64,000 nucleotides of DNA from JAFECT01 sp963838235 (GCA_963838235.1 CAWIQJ010000002.1:434001-498000); one strand, 5' to 3'; positions 29,901-41,787 are shown, counted from the stretch's first letter. The notes: a model not told the origin generated them from the letters alone. Made by a program: numbers and translations.

Positions 29901-32815
29901 AGTCGAACCTCGTCGTGACCTACGGCTTCGGCAGCGACGGCATCGTCGCCGAAAGCCACAACGGGCCGGTCACGGTCATCTCGGGCGCGGTGCACACCTA
30001 TTACGAGTCCGCGGACGGCATTGTCGCGGAGACCTATAACGGCAACGTCAGCGTCACCAGCGGCACGGTGCTGACCGATGGCGACTACGCCGCCGGCATC
30101 TTCGCCGCTTCGACCAACGGCAGTGTCTCGGTCGCCTCGACCTACGTCAGAACGCTGGGCAACTACTCGTACGGCATTGAGGTGGAAGCCGGCGGCGACG
30201 CCCTGGTCACCTCCTATGAGGTGAAGACCTACGGCGACCACTCCGACGGCATCGGCGCCCGCAGCCTGAACGGCAACACGACGGTCAACTCTGTCTTCGT
30301 GTACACCAAGGGCAATTATTCGACCGGCATCTATGCGGAGAGCCGCAACGGCAATGTGACGGTGAACTCCGACACGGTGATCACTGTCGGCGCCTACTCC
30401 GACGGCGTGCACGGCTACAGCTACAACGGCACGACGACGATCAACTCGGACTATGTGAAGACGTCCGGCTATCACTCCGAAGGCATCTACGCGTACGGCA
30501 GTGACGGCGTGAACGTGAACTCCGGCACGGTGAAAACCTACGGCGAGTTCGCCACCGGCATTATGGCGGTCGCGCCGAACGGCGCGGCCAACGTCACCTC
30601 GCACTATGTGCAGACATCGGGCGACTTCGCGCCGGGCATCAGCGCCTATGGCTACTATGGCGCGACGGTAAACAATACCGGCCTGGTGCGCACCGACGGT
30701 TACCGTTCCGACGGCATCGACGCCATCGCCTACGACGGCGACGTCAATGTGACCTCGGACGAGGTGGTGACCTACGGCGACTACTCGACCGGCATCTTCG
30801 CGAAGACCTACAACGGCGACGTCAATGTGACGGTGACCGGCGGCGTGTTCACCTACGGCTTTGACGCACCGGGCGTGGTCGCGGAAACCTACAACGGCAA
30901 CGCCAACGTCTATAACTACGGAGAGATCCGGACGCACGGCGACTACTCCGACGGCATCTTCGCCGGTGCGATCGGCGGCACCGCCTTCATCTACAACGGC
31001 GGCCTGATCCGGACCTACGGCTTCGAATCCGCCGGCGCCTTTGCCGAGAGCATCGGCGCCGACACCTACGCCGTGGTGGTCAACACCGGTACGATCGAGG
31101 CCTACGAAGGCCCGGGCATCGTCGCCGAGAGCATCGGCGGCCACGCCGAGGTCTACAACTTTGGCCACGTCTACGGCGCCTTTGGCGGCGTGATCCTGGA
31201 CTCGAGCGAAGGCAGCTACCTCTACAACAAGGGTAGCATCATGGGCGGCAATGGCTTCGCCATCGGCGCCTACGGGGCCTCGGTCTATATCGAGAACAAG
31301 GGCTCGATCTACGGCTATGCGATCCTGAACACCTCGAACAACACCCTGAACAACCAGGGCCGCTGGTTCGCCTACGGCAACTCCTACTTCGGCTACGGCA
31401 ACGACGTGGTGAACAACCACGGCATCATCGAGGTGGCGCCGTTCTCGTCCACGCCCACCACGGTGGTGTGGAGCGGGGTGACGGTGTTCAACAACTCCAA
31501 CCTGGTGGATCTGCGCAACGGCCACACCGGCGACGTGTTCATCCTGGACGGCAACGGCGGGGTAGGCACGGTCTGGAACGGCCTGGCGGGTTCGACCCTG
31601 GCGGTCGATGCGTCGCTGACCACAGCGCTCACCTCCGACGAGATGATCGTCGGCGCAGCCAACGGCTCGACCTCGCTGGTCGTGCACGATGTGAACCCGG
31701 GTTCGCCCGGTTCGCTGAACTTCGTGGGAACCACGGTGGTGCACGCGGCCTCGGGCACGGCGTCGAACTTCACCTGGGGCGGCGAGCAGAAGGGCTTCAT
31801 CCAGTACGAACTGCAGTTCTTCTCCGGCCCGGTGGACTGGAACATCGTGGCCCTGCCGGGTCAGGCCGCCTTCGAGATGCTGAAGGCGCCGGAGATGGCC
31901 CAGGACTTCTGGCGCAGGACCGGCGACGCCTGGTCGGCGCGCGAACAGGAGGTCAGGGACTCGATGTGGGGCTCCGCGCCTCCGACCCGCGGCGAAGGCT
32001 GGGAGATGTGGGCCCAGGCCCAGGTGGGCGGCGAGCAGCTCGACAGGACCGAGACCTTCAACGTCCAGGGCATGAACTTCTCACCCAACCTGTCGACCGA
32101 CTCAGACTGGCGCGGCTTCCAGATGGGCGGGGACAACTGGACCTCGAAGAACTGGCTGTGGGGCTTCACCGGCGGGTTCCTCGAGCAGAACTCGGTGTTC
32201 CACTTCGACAAGAACTCCTTCGACATCACCGGCTGGAACGTGGGCGCCTACACCGGCTTCACCTCCGGGGCCTTCTTCGCCAACGCGCTGGTGAAGGGCG
32301 ACTGGTATGACATCAAGGCCAATATGCACACGGTGCCGGCGCTGGAGACCTTCTCGGGCGACACCTGGGGCGCCAAGGGTGAGACCGGCTTCCGGTTCGG
32401 AACGCCGCATCTCTACTTCGAACCGCTGGCCGACCTGGCCTGGACCTCCACCCACCTGGACAACGCCAACTTCACCGCCCAGGACACGGTGTTCACCTTC
32501 GGCAATGCGACGAGCCTCCGGGGCTCGATCGGAGCCCGGGTCGGCGGCCAGTGGGGACAGCTCTTGCCCTACGTCGGCCTCTATGCGGCCCAGGAGTTCG
32601 ACGGCAAGAACAAGATGGCGATGATCACCGGCGGCGGCTGCACCGGCTGTGAGATGGACATCGAGGACCTGAAGCCCGGCGCCTACGAACGGGCTGACTT
32701 CGGGTTCACCACCACCTCGTGGAACGGCCTGGAAGGGTTCCTCAAGGGCGAGACCGAGTTCGGCGGCAAGACCAGCGGCTTCACCGGCCGCCTGGGCGTC
32801 CGCTGGCGCTGGTAG
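23983..32815 (+). CDS. Giant beta-helical autotransporter (type Va), one frameshift
   Basis: About 2,940 aa once a single-base indel near 24980 is bridged (GVALGVEF in one frame, SLNGSYVFVEGSVSATG in the next). Start ATG 23983 has GAGGGGG upstream. An extended signal peptide ends near GTAWA. The passenger is a long beta-helix: the first half repeats VGGNVTAIS...GDATGVYA-type units; the second (about 29.3-31.3 kb) repeats units like TYGDYSTGIFAKTYNGDVNVTSDEV of roughly 28 residues. The last ~290 residues are an autotransporter beta-barrel (WEMWAQAQVGGEQL, WRGFQMGGDNW, FTGRLGVRWRW) ending in Trp, as needed for Bam insertion. Likely an adhesin or surface fibre. Flanked downstream by a strong terminator; no co-transcribed gene. 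Confidence 0.9.
25751..27663 (+). repeat. Tandem 426-bp repeats inside the autotransporter
   Basis: The marker GGCGGCAACGTCACC starts at 25751, 26177, 26603, 27029 and 27455: an exact 426-bp (142-codon) period repeated four times plus a half copy that diverges after about 27663. Units are almost identical in DNA, differing at a few sites (SG/TG, DYT/GYT, silent GCGGGC/GCCGGC), so duplication or homogenisation is recent. Each unit encodes about five beta-helix rungs. Copy number may be wrong in a short-read assembly and may vary between strains. Confidence 0.95.
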
Positions 32816-32843
32816 GCCACGCCAAACACCACCGACGGCAGGG

Positions 32844-32876
32844 GGCCGGACGCAAGTCCGGCCCTTTCTGTTTTTG
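32844..32876 (+). terminator. Rho-independent terminator after the autotransporter
   Basis: GGGCCGGAC (32844-32852), GCAA loop, GTCCGGCCC (32857-32865), then TTTCTGTTTTT. A textbook intrinsic terminator 29 bp after the stop. Confidence 0.92.
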
Positions 32877-32898
32877 TGGCTGGCGAAGTGTTTTGAAC

Positions 32899-33014
32899 CA
32901 CGAACCACACGAACCACACGAACAAGAATTGGTATTGCGGCGCTTCGCGCCGCCCTAAGGCAGGCTAGGCGCGACGCTCCGTGATCAGCGTTCGTGTGGT
33001 TCGTGTGGTTCGTG
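32899..33014. repeat. Long inverted-repeat element, type 1, copy B
   Basis: Perfect 25-bp arms at 32899-32923 and 32990-33014, each made of iterated CACGAACCA units, around a centre with the hairpin GCGGCGCTTCGCGCCGC (32937-32953) and GTGATCAGCG next to the right arm. Beyond the right arm a run of TTTCCGTGATTTCCGTG-type repeats continues to about 33060. It occupies the gap between the autotransporter terminator and the dehydrogenase gene. Confidence 0.8.
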
Positions 33015-33094
33015 ATTTATCCTTCTTTTCTTTCCGTGATTTCCGTGTTTTCCGTGGTTCCCAATTCTATCCCCGTCCGAGCGAACGTGCGCCC

Positions 33095-34025
33095 ATGACC
33101 GACAAGCCCGCCATCCTGATCATGCAGCGGCTGCTGGGCCCCATCGGCCTGCTGCTCGAGGGCAACTACACCGTCTACCGGTTCTGGGAGGGCCCGCCGC
33201 CCGAGGCTGCGCATAACATCCGCGCCGTCGTCGTGGCGGGTGAGTTCGAGCTCGACAAAAAGCTGCTCGAGAGCCTGCCCAACCTGGGCCTGATCGCGGT
33301 GTTCACCTCGGGCCACGACCGCATCGACGTCGATTGGGCGCGCGGCCGCGGCCTGCAACTCTCTCACGCGCCGGCGACCAACCACGAGGAGGTCGCCGAC
33401 ATGGCGCTGGGCCTGCTCATCGGCGCGCGCCGCCAGATCGTCCAGGGCGACCGCGAGATCCGCTCCGGCCTTTGGATCGACGGCAAGAAGACCCTGACGC
33501 GCGCCATGCGCGGCCAGAAGACCGGCATCGTCGGCCTGGGTCTGATCGGCCACGACCTCGCTAGGCGCAGCGAACTGATCGGCATGGAAACGCGCTGGTG
33601 GGGCCCGCGACTGAAACCTGACGCGCCGTGGGCGCGCATGGACAGCCTGCTCGATCTTGCCAAATGGTGCGACAACCTGGTGATCGCCGCCAAGGTCGAT
33701 GCGTCCAACGTCGGCCTGATTTCACGCGCGGTGATCGAGGCGGTCGGCCCCGACGGCCTGATCGTCAACGTCTCGCGCGGCCAGATCATCGACGAGGATG
33801 CGATCATCGCCGCGCTGAAGTCCGGCGCCTTGGGCGCCGCCGCCCTCGACGTCTTCGTGGAAGAACCCACCCCCTACGACCGCTGGCGCGACGTCCCCAA
33901 CACCATCCTCACCCCCCATACGGCCGGCGCCACCACCGAACTCGGTGCAACGCATGCTGGCGCTCTTGCTGCAGAACCTGTCGGCGTTCCTGGACGGCAA
34001 GCCGTTGGCGACGCCGATACCGTAA
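33095..34025 (+). CDS. D-isomer 2-hydroxyacid dehydrogenase, one frameshift
   Basis: About 309 aa NAD(P)-dependent dehydrogenase of the glyoxylate/hydroxypyruvate reductase class. Visible features: GLIAVFTSGHDRIDVDWARGRG, NHEEVADMALGLLIGARR, the nucleotide-binding GIVGLGLIGHDLARR, catalytic Arg in VNVSRGQIIDEDAI, Glu in DVFVEEPTPYDRW and His in ILTPHTAGAT. Near 33945 one extra G shifts the frame; the natural C-terminus (VQRMLALLLQNLSAFLDGKPLATPIP) ends at 34025. Start ATG 33095 (MTDKPAILIMQRL) is chosen because upstream codons translate repeat-element DNA. Framed on both sides by type 1 palindromic elements. Confidence 0.85.
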
Positions 34026-34032
34026 GGATAGA

Positions 34033-34249
34033 GAGTCCACGGACCCACACGGATGCACACGGATGGCGTCGCGCACTTGGCCGGCCCGGGTTTTGATTGG
34101 CCCACGAAAAGCACAAAAAGAGGAATTGGATTGCGGCGCTTTGCGCCGCTTTGAAGGTTATCCTGCACGCCGCTCAGTGAGTGGCGTTCGTGATTTTCGT
34201 GGGCAATCTTTCTTCTCTTCCGTGTGTGTCCGTGTGTGTCCGTGGACTC
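34033..34249. repeat. Long inverted-repeat element, type 1, copy C (nested)
   Basis: Outer arms at 34033-34063 and 34220-34249 (GAGTCCACGGAC...CACACGG, only a few mismatches), inner arms CCCACGAAAA at 34103 onward with TTTTCGTGGG ending at 34203, and a GC hairpin core GCGGCGCTTTGCGCCGC near 34135-34151. Three nested levels of pairing are therefore possible. It lies between the convergent dehydrogenase and YCII genes. Confidence 0.8.
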
Positions 34250-34262
34250 ATTTTACGCCCGA

Positions 34263-34686
34263 TCACGGCCGCTTCAGCTTGTTGGGATAGTCGAGGTCCT
34301 TCACCGACTCGACGAGCTCGCTCGGAAAGTCTTCCGGCTCGAAGAACCGCCGCAGTTCGATCTCCCCCACCTCGCCGTCGGGCGCGGGGTTCGGCGCCTT
34401 CAGCGCCCACTCGCGCGCCTCCTGCGGCGACTTCACATTGATGATCCAATAGCCGGCGATCAGCTCCTTCGAACTCGGTGAACGGCCCGTCCAGCACGGT
34501 CTTCTTGCCGCCGTCGAAACGGATGCGCATGCCGTGCGTGGTCGACTGCAGGCCGGACAGGTCGACCAGCACTCCGGCCTTGGACAGCTCTTCGTTGTAG
34601 GCGCCCATACAGGCGAACTGCTCGGCCGTCGGCATGACGCCCTTCTCGCTGGACGCGGTGGCCTTCACGATCATCATGTAGCGCAT
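34263..34686 (-). CDS. YCII/DGPF-domain protein, one frameshift
   Basis: About 141 aa. Begins MRYMMIVKATASSEKG and contains the family motif DGPFTEF, after which one extra G (about 34469) shifts the frame; the remainder (KELIAGYWIINVKSPQEAREWALKAPNPAPDGEVGEIELRRFFEPEDFP) continues as a typical DGPF-family protein, ending at 34263. Members are small cytoplasmic proteins often found beside ECF sigma factors; none is adjacent here. Start 34686 has GAGGAG at 8-9 nt. Function unknown. Confidence 0.75.
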
Positions 34687-35070
34687 GTCGGTCTCCTCGA
34701 ATGGCAAGCATAGGACGACCGGCCGGCGCGGGTCCCGACAAAGTTGCTCGCAAAAAAGCAGAGAAGGGGACCGCGCTCCGTCTTGCCGTGCTGAGCGGTG
34801 ACTTCACGGCGCAGGGATCGAGCGCGGTCCCCTCATCCCCCGTCCAGACTGGCGAACGGGTCCCCTCCTTCTGCGATCCCCGGGGGCTGGCATTCCGGGG
34901 AAGGGCGGGCGGAGAAGAAAATTCGAGGATCGAACGGCGATCAGGTCGCGCCTTGCCCACGGCCGAGCTTTGGCCGCACTGTGACGGAAATGCGGCCCGA
35001 TCTGAGCTATTCGTGATCGGCGCGTGAAGAGCTTGGCCGTAAGGGGCTTCGTGAGTGGACTTTTCCCGGG

Positions 35071-35099
35071 TTTGACAGCGGCTTCTGTGTTCCCTATAT
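35071..35099 (+). promoter_or_regulatory. Sigma-70-type promoter
   Basis: TTGACA, 17-bp spacer, TATATG: close to consensus at both hexamers and with ideal spacing, unusually good for this GC-rich genome. It would transcribe the VOC gene (start 35224) with a leader of about 115 nt containing a small hairpin and the first 26-bp repeat, and could run on into the methionine operon. Confidence 0.6.
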
Positions 35100-35147
35100 G
35101 TTCCAGGTTTCGGGGGCGTGGCCTCACCCGTTCGGGTGAATAGCGCG

Positions 35148-35173
35148 CCACCGTAAAATACGGTGATTTACGG
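35148..35173. repeat. 26-bp palindromic repeat R1 (candidate operator)
   Basis: CCACCGTAAAATACGGTGATTTACGG-type site: contains CACCGTA-AAA-TACGGTG, a perfect 7-bp dyad, and an overlapping CCGTAAA...TTTACGG dyad. An almost identical copy (one mismatch) is at 35594-35619, so the two bracket the VOC gene. Likely a regulator-binding site; the regulator is unknown. Confidence 0.55.
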
Positions 35174-35223
35174 TGACGCCCGGGACGAATACCCACGGTC
35201 GGCAGACACAGACGGAGACGACG

Positions 35224-35583
35224 ATGGCGGCGGTGATCGGACTGGGCGGCATATTCTACAAGGCCGCCGATCAGGCGGCTGTGAAGGACTGGTATTCACG
35301 GGTTCTGGGCGTGAAGTTCACCGACTGGGGCGGCGCGATGTTCGAGCACCCCAAGGTCGGCGTCACCCAGGTCACCCTGTTCAAGGCGGACACCGACCAT
35401 TTCAAGCCGTCGGAACAGCCCTTCATGATCAACCTGATCGTGGACGACCTCGACGGCCTGCTGGCCGCCGCCGCCGCCGCGGGCGAGACCCCGTTGAGCC
35501 GCGAGGACCACGAAGGCTACGGCAAGTTCGCCTGGTTCATGGACCCGGCCGGCGTGAAGCTGGAGCTCTGGCAGCCCGCTTAG
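35224..35583 (+). CDS. VOC (glyoxalase/bleomycin-resistance fold) protein
   Basis: 119 aa single VOC module pair: begins IGLGGIFYKAADQAAVKDWYSRVLGVKF, has MINLIVDDLDGLLAAAAAAG in the second half and ends YGKFAWFMDPAGVKLELWQPA with a metal-ligand-type Glu in LELW. VOC enzymes are metal-dependent lyases, dioxygenases or resistance proteins; the substrate is unknown. Start ATG 35224 follows GGAG at about 6 nt. It sits between two copies of a 26-bp palindromic repeat and upstream of the methionine operon on the same strand. Confidence 0.85.
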   Translation: MAAVIGLGGIFYKAADQAAVKDWYSRVLGVKFTDWGGAMFEHPKVGVTQVTLFKADTDHFKPSEQPFMINLIVDDLDGLLAAAAAAGETPLSREDHEGYGKFAWFMDPAGVKLELWQPA

Positions 35584-35593
35584 GACCGCGCCG

Positions 35594-35619
35594 CCACCGT
35601 AAAATACGGTGGTTTACGG
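35594..35619. repeat. 26-bp palindromic repeat R2 (candidate operator)
   Basis: Second copy of the R1 site with a single A-to-G difference, 11 bp after the VOC stop and 20 bp before the perfect palindrome ahead of the ArsR gene. The distance between R1 and R2 starts is 446 bp. Confidence 0.55.
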
Positions 35620-35639
35620 GGCGAATTCCCTTGCCATAA

Positions 35640-35663
35640 GGATATAAAGATATCTTTATATCC
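35640..35663. promoter_or_regulatory. 24-bp perfect palindrome, probable operator of the ArsR/methionine operon
   Basis: The 24 bases from 35640 (arms GGATATAAAGAT and ATCTTTATATCC) are exactly self-complementary and end 2 bp before the likely start codon at 35666. It resembles the AT-rich ATATC...GATAT palindromes described for SahR-type ArsR-family regulators of methionine/SAM recycling. Position over the ribosome-binding region implies autorepression of the regulator-metF-metH operon. Confidence 0.7.
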
Positions 35664-35665
35664 CC

Positions 35666-36673
35666 ATGTCGATGACGCGGATCAGGCTGTGGACGTCCTG
35701 CGCGCGGCGGGCGAGCCGACGCGCCTGCGTATCCTCGCCCTGCTCGCGCTCGAGGAGCTGGCGGTCCTGGAGCTCACCCGCATCCTCGGCCAGAGCCAGC
35801 CGCGCGTCTCGCGCCACCTGAAGCTGCTGGCCGAGGCCGGGCTGGTCGAGCGCTTTCCCGACGGCGCCTGGGTGTTCTATCGCCTGCCCGCGCACGGCTC
35901 GCGCCGCGCCCTGGTCGACGCCGTGCTCGACCTGATGAGCGCCGAGGGCGCGACCCTGCTGCGCGACTGCCGAGCGCCTCGATCGCGTGCGCGCCGAGCG
36001 CGCCGCCGAGGCCGCCGCCTATTTCGACCGCAACGCCGGCGCGCTGGGACGAGATCCGCTCGCTCTACGTGTCCGAAGGCAGCTGTCGAAGCGGCGATGC
36101 TGAGCGCGCGGCAGGGCCCGGTCCGTTCGAGCGCCTTGTCGACCTCGGCACCGGCACGGGCCGCATGCTGACCCTGCTCGGCGCCCGCGCGAAGAGCGCG
36201 GTCGGTCTCGACCTGTCGCAGCAGATGCTGAACATCGCGCGCACCAACGTCGCGCGCGCCGGCCTGAAGCCGTGCGAGCTGCGCCACGGCGACATCTTCG
36301 CCACGCGGCCTGCCGCCGGCGAGGCCGACCTCGTGGTCGTGCACCAGGTGCTGCACTATCTCGGCGAGCCGGCCGCGGCCGTGGCCGAGGCCGCGCGGCT
36401 GGTGGCGCCCGGCGGCAAGCTGCTTGATCGTCGACTTCGCGCCGCACGACCTGGAGTTCCTGCGCAGCCGAGCACCAGCATCGCCGCCTCGGCTTCTTCG
36501 ACGACGAGATCGAGCGCTGGCTGGCGGCCGCCGGGCTCGAGCCCGAGGCGCCGGTCGGCCCTGCCGCCCGAACGCGGAGGCCTGACGGTGAAGATCTGGA
36601 CCGGCTGTGCCGGCGGCCGCGCGCCAGGTCGTCGGGGCGACCGCAATCGGTCAAGGCAAGGCGGCGCGCATGA
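35666..36673 (+). pseudogene. ArsR-family regulator fused to SAM-dependent methyltransferase (multiple frameshifts as sequenced)
   Basis: Reads across several frames as one ~335-aa protein. N-terminal ArsR winged helix: VDVLRAAGEPTRLRILALL, then LGQSQPRVSRHLKLLAEAGLVERFPDGAWVFYRL. C-terminal class I methyltransferase: LVDLGTGTGRMLTLLG (SAM-binding), VGLDLSQQMLNIARTN, LRHGDIF, ADLVVVHQVLHYLGEP and ARLVAPGGKLLIVDFAPHDLEFLR. Such fusions precede metF/metH in alphaproteobacteria and probably sense SAM or SAH. Indels are needed near 35679, 35969, 36044, 36076, 36112, 36424, 36466, 36560 and 36612; motifs survive between them, so consensus error is more likely than decay. It overlaps metF by ATGA. 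The start ATG 35666 is inferred; GTG 35689 is the first codon in frame with the HTH. Confidence 0.75.
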
Positions 36674-37618
36674 GCCTGTCCGCCGCGCGCAGTCGTTGCT
36701 CTCGCCGCTCGGCCCTGTCGCCCGCGCCGGCGGCCGTGCGGACCGCGAGGTTCGCGTCTCGTTCGAATTCTCGCCGCCCAAGACGCCGGAGAGCGAGGAC
36801 GACGCTGTGGACCGCCATCCGCCGGCTCGAGCCGCTCGAACCCGTCCTTCGTCTCGGTGACCTATGGCGCCGGCGGCTCGACGCGCGAGCGCACCCACCG
36901 CACGGTCCAGCGCATGTTGAGCGAGACGACGCTGAAGCCGGCCGCGCACCTGACCTGCGTCGACGCCTCGCGCGACGAGGTCGACGAGGTGATCGCGCGC
37001 GACTATTGGGAGACGGGCGTGCGCCACATCGTGGCTCTGCGCGGCGATCCGCCGGGCAGCATCGGCGCGAGCTATGTTCCGCGCACCGACGGCTACGCCA
37101 ACGCCACCGAACTGACCGCGGCGTCTGAAGCGCATCGCGCCGTTCGAGATCTCCGTGGCCGTCTATCCGCAGATGTCATCCTGAGAGCCCGTCGATCGAC
37201 CACGATATCGATGTGCTGAAGGCCAAGGTCGACGCCGGCGCCACGCGCGCGCTCAGCCAGTTCTTCTTCGACTTCGACGGCTTCCTGCGCTTCGGCGACG
37301 AAGGTGCGCGCCGCGGGCGTCACCATCCCCATCGTGCCGGGCATCATGCCGGTGACCAACTTCGCCGGCCTGAAGCGCATGGCCTCGACCTGCCGCATCG
37401 CCGTCCCCGTGCTGGCTCGCCAACCTGTTCGAGGGCCTCGACGACGATCCCGACACGCGCCGCCTGATCGCCGCGTCGGTGGCGGCCGAGATGTGCGCGC
37501 GGCTGGAGGAGGAGGGCTTCGCCGACTTCCACTTCTACACCCTGAACCGCGCCGACCTGGTCTACGCCATCTGCCGCGTCCTGGGCGTGCGCGAGCAGCG
37601 ACCGAGGCCGGCGCATGA
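36670..37618 (+). pseudogene. metF: 5,10-methylenetetrahydrofolate reductase (multiple frameshifts as sequenced)
   Basis: MetF reduces 5,10-methylene-THF to 5-methyl-THF, the methyl donor for the MetH encoded next. Recognisable blocks in changing frames: VSFEFSPPKTPESED, FVSVTYGAGGSTRERTH, HLTCVDASRDEVDEVIARDYWETGVRHIVALRGDPPG, DVLKAKVDAGATRALSQFFFD, VTIPIVPGIMPVTNFAGLKRM and GFADFHFYTLNRADLVYAICRVLGV. Shifts are needed near 36686, 36808, 36842, 37121, 37172, 37302, 37411 and 37598, mostly single extra bases. Length with indels corresponds to ~310 aa, normal for MetF. Its stop overlaps the metH N-part start (ATGA at 37615). Confidence 0.85.
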
Positions 37619-38689
37619 CCCGCGCCGACCGCATCGCCGCCCTGAAGGCCGCCGCGCGCGAGCGCATCCTGATCCTCGACGGCTCGTGGGGCGTGATGAT
37701 CCAGCGGCGCGGCCTCGCCGAGGCGGATTTCCGCGGCGAGCGGTTCGCGGACCACAATCATGCCGCTGAAGGGCGACAACGACCTGCTGTGCCTGACGCG
37801 ACCCGACATCATCGCCGACCTGCACGACGCCTATTTCGACGCCGGCGCCGACATCGGCGAGACCAACACCTTCAACGCCACCGCGATCAGCCAGGCGGAC
37901 TATGGGCTGCAAGAGCGCGGTGCGCGACATCAACCTCGCCGCCGCGCGGCTCGCCCGCGAGAGCGCCGACCGCTGGACCGCGAAGACGCCGGACAAGCCG
38001 CGCTTCGTCGCCGGCTCGATCGGGCCCGCTCAACCGCACGCTGTCGATGTCGTCCGACGTGAACGATCCCGGCGCTCGCGCAGGTGACCTTCGACCAGGT
38101 CTATCGGCGCCTATCGCGAACAGGCGCAGGCGCTGCACGAGGGCGGCGTCGACCTCTTCCTGGTCGAGACCATCTTCGACACCCTGAACGCCAAGGCGGC
38201 GATCAAGGCGATCCTCGACCTGGAGGACGAGGGCTATGAGCCGCTGCCGATCTGGATCTCCGGCACCATCACCGACCGTTCGGGCCGCACGCTGTCGGGC
38301 CAGACGGTGGAGGCGTTCTGGAACTCGGTCCGCCACGCGCGGCCGTTCGCGGTCGGGCTGAACTGCGCGCTGGGCGCCGAGCTGATGCGGCCGCACATCG
38401 CCGAGCTGGCCCGCATCGCCGACACCCTGGTCGCCGCCTATCCGAACGCCGGCCTGCCCAACGCCATGGGCGAGTACGACGAAGGGCCCGCACGAGACCG
38501 CCTGCGCAGCTGGAGGAATGGGCCAAGAGCGGCCTCGTCAACATCCTCGGCGGCTGCTGCGGCACCACGCCGGACCACATCCGCCACTGATCGCCGCGCG
38601 CCGCGAAAGGCGTGCCGCCGCGCGCGATCCCCGAACGCGCGACCGCCATGCGGCTGGCGGGCCTGGAACCGTTCGAACTGGCGGTGTGA
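37615..38689 (+). pseudogene. metH: Methionine synthase, homocysteine-methyltransferase subunit (MetH N-terminal module; multiple frameshifts)
   Basis: Homocysteine-binding, zinc-dependent module of cobalamin-dependent methionine synthase as a separate ~350-aa protein. Blocks: ILILDGSWGVMIQRRGL, DIGETNTFNATAISQADYGL, FVAGSIGP, FLVETIFDTLNAKAAIKAI and the zinc ligands in VGLNCALG and ILGGCCGTTPDHIR. It ends LAGLEPFELAV with a true stop at 38689, so the gene does not run into the cobalamin module. About nine indels between 37759 and 38600 break the frame in the given sequence. Start ATG 37615 overlaps metF. Confidence 0.8.
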
Positions 38690-38690
38690 T

Positions 38691-39080
38691 TTGGGCGCCT
38701 GGGACAGCGGACCTTTCGAGAACGACGACGGCGCGGAATTTGTCGAGCAGCTCTGCGCGGCGCCGAACTGGGGCACGGTGCGCGAGGCGTTGCAGCTGGC
38801 ATTACGGCCGGACTACCTCGAGGCGCAGTTGGCGTCCGAAGCGGTCGCCGCAGCCGCCGTCGTCGCCGCCGCCTACAGCGGCGACCGCAGTCTCGCGCCC
38901 GCGGCCGGCAAGGGCTTGATGAGCCTTTTAGGCCCCGCACCGGTGGAGCTGCGCGTGCTCGCGGCCGAGGCGCTGCCGCGCATCGCCGAACGGTCCGAAC
39001 TGGCGGAGCTCTGGAGCGAAAGCGAAGACGGCGGTCTGCGATGGATCGAGAGCCTGTCCGCCATCGGGGCGAGGCTGTAA
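38691..39080 (+). CDS. DUF4259-like protein inserted between the two metH genes
   Basis: 129 aa starting at TTG 38691, one base after the metH N-part stop (TGATTTG arrangement). The N-terminus LGAWDSGPFENDDGAEFVEQL is the signature of DUF4259 proteins (M-G-x-W-x-x-G-P-F-x-N-D-D). The remainder is Ala/Leu/Glu-rich and helical, ending SLSAIGARL. Function unknown. It stops 4 bp before the GTG start of the metH C-part, so it is co-transcribed and probably translationally coupled with methionine synthase. A TTG start in this tight arrangement is plausible but unproven. Confidence 0.65.
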   Translation: MGAWDSGPFENDDGAEFVEQLCAAPNWGTVREALQLALRPDYLEAQLASEAVAAAAVVAAAYSGDRSLAPAAGKGLMSLLGPAPVELRVLAAEALPRIAERSELAELWSESEDGGLRWIESLSAIGARL

Positions 39081-39084
39081 CGCC

Positions 39085-41751
<2,667 letters not shown>

Positions 41752-41787
41752 GTTGGCATTCGGCTGCTTGCGGACGGCGCGCGCGTG

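Larger units (their letters stand above)
34687..35223. other. 537-bp gene-free region upstream of the VOC gene
   Basis: No credible gene. It contains a perfect 14-bp inverted repeat (34765-34778 with 34820-34833, AGGGGACCGCGCTC and complement) with an inner CCGTG/CACGG pair, a strong sigma-70-type promoter near 35071, a CACCCG-TT-CGGGTG hairpin (35125-35138) and the first of two 26-bp repeats (35148-35173). Short open frames here look like GC-rich noise. Confidence 0.6.

Noticed and set aside
25433..31744. Very long minus-strand open frames opposite the autotransporter (734 and 1,221 codons)
   Set aside because: They are antisense shadows of a repetitive GC-rich gene: composition is dominated by Asp, Arg, Val and Ala with no domain, signal peptide or ribosome site, and they mirror the 426-bp repeats.
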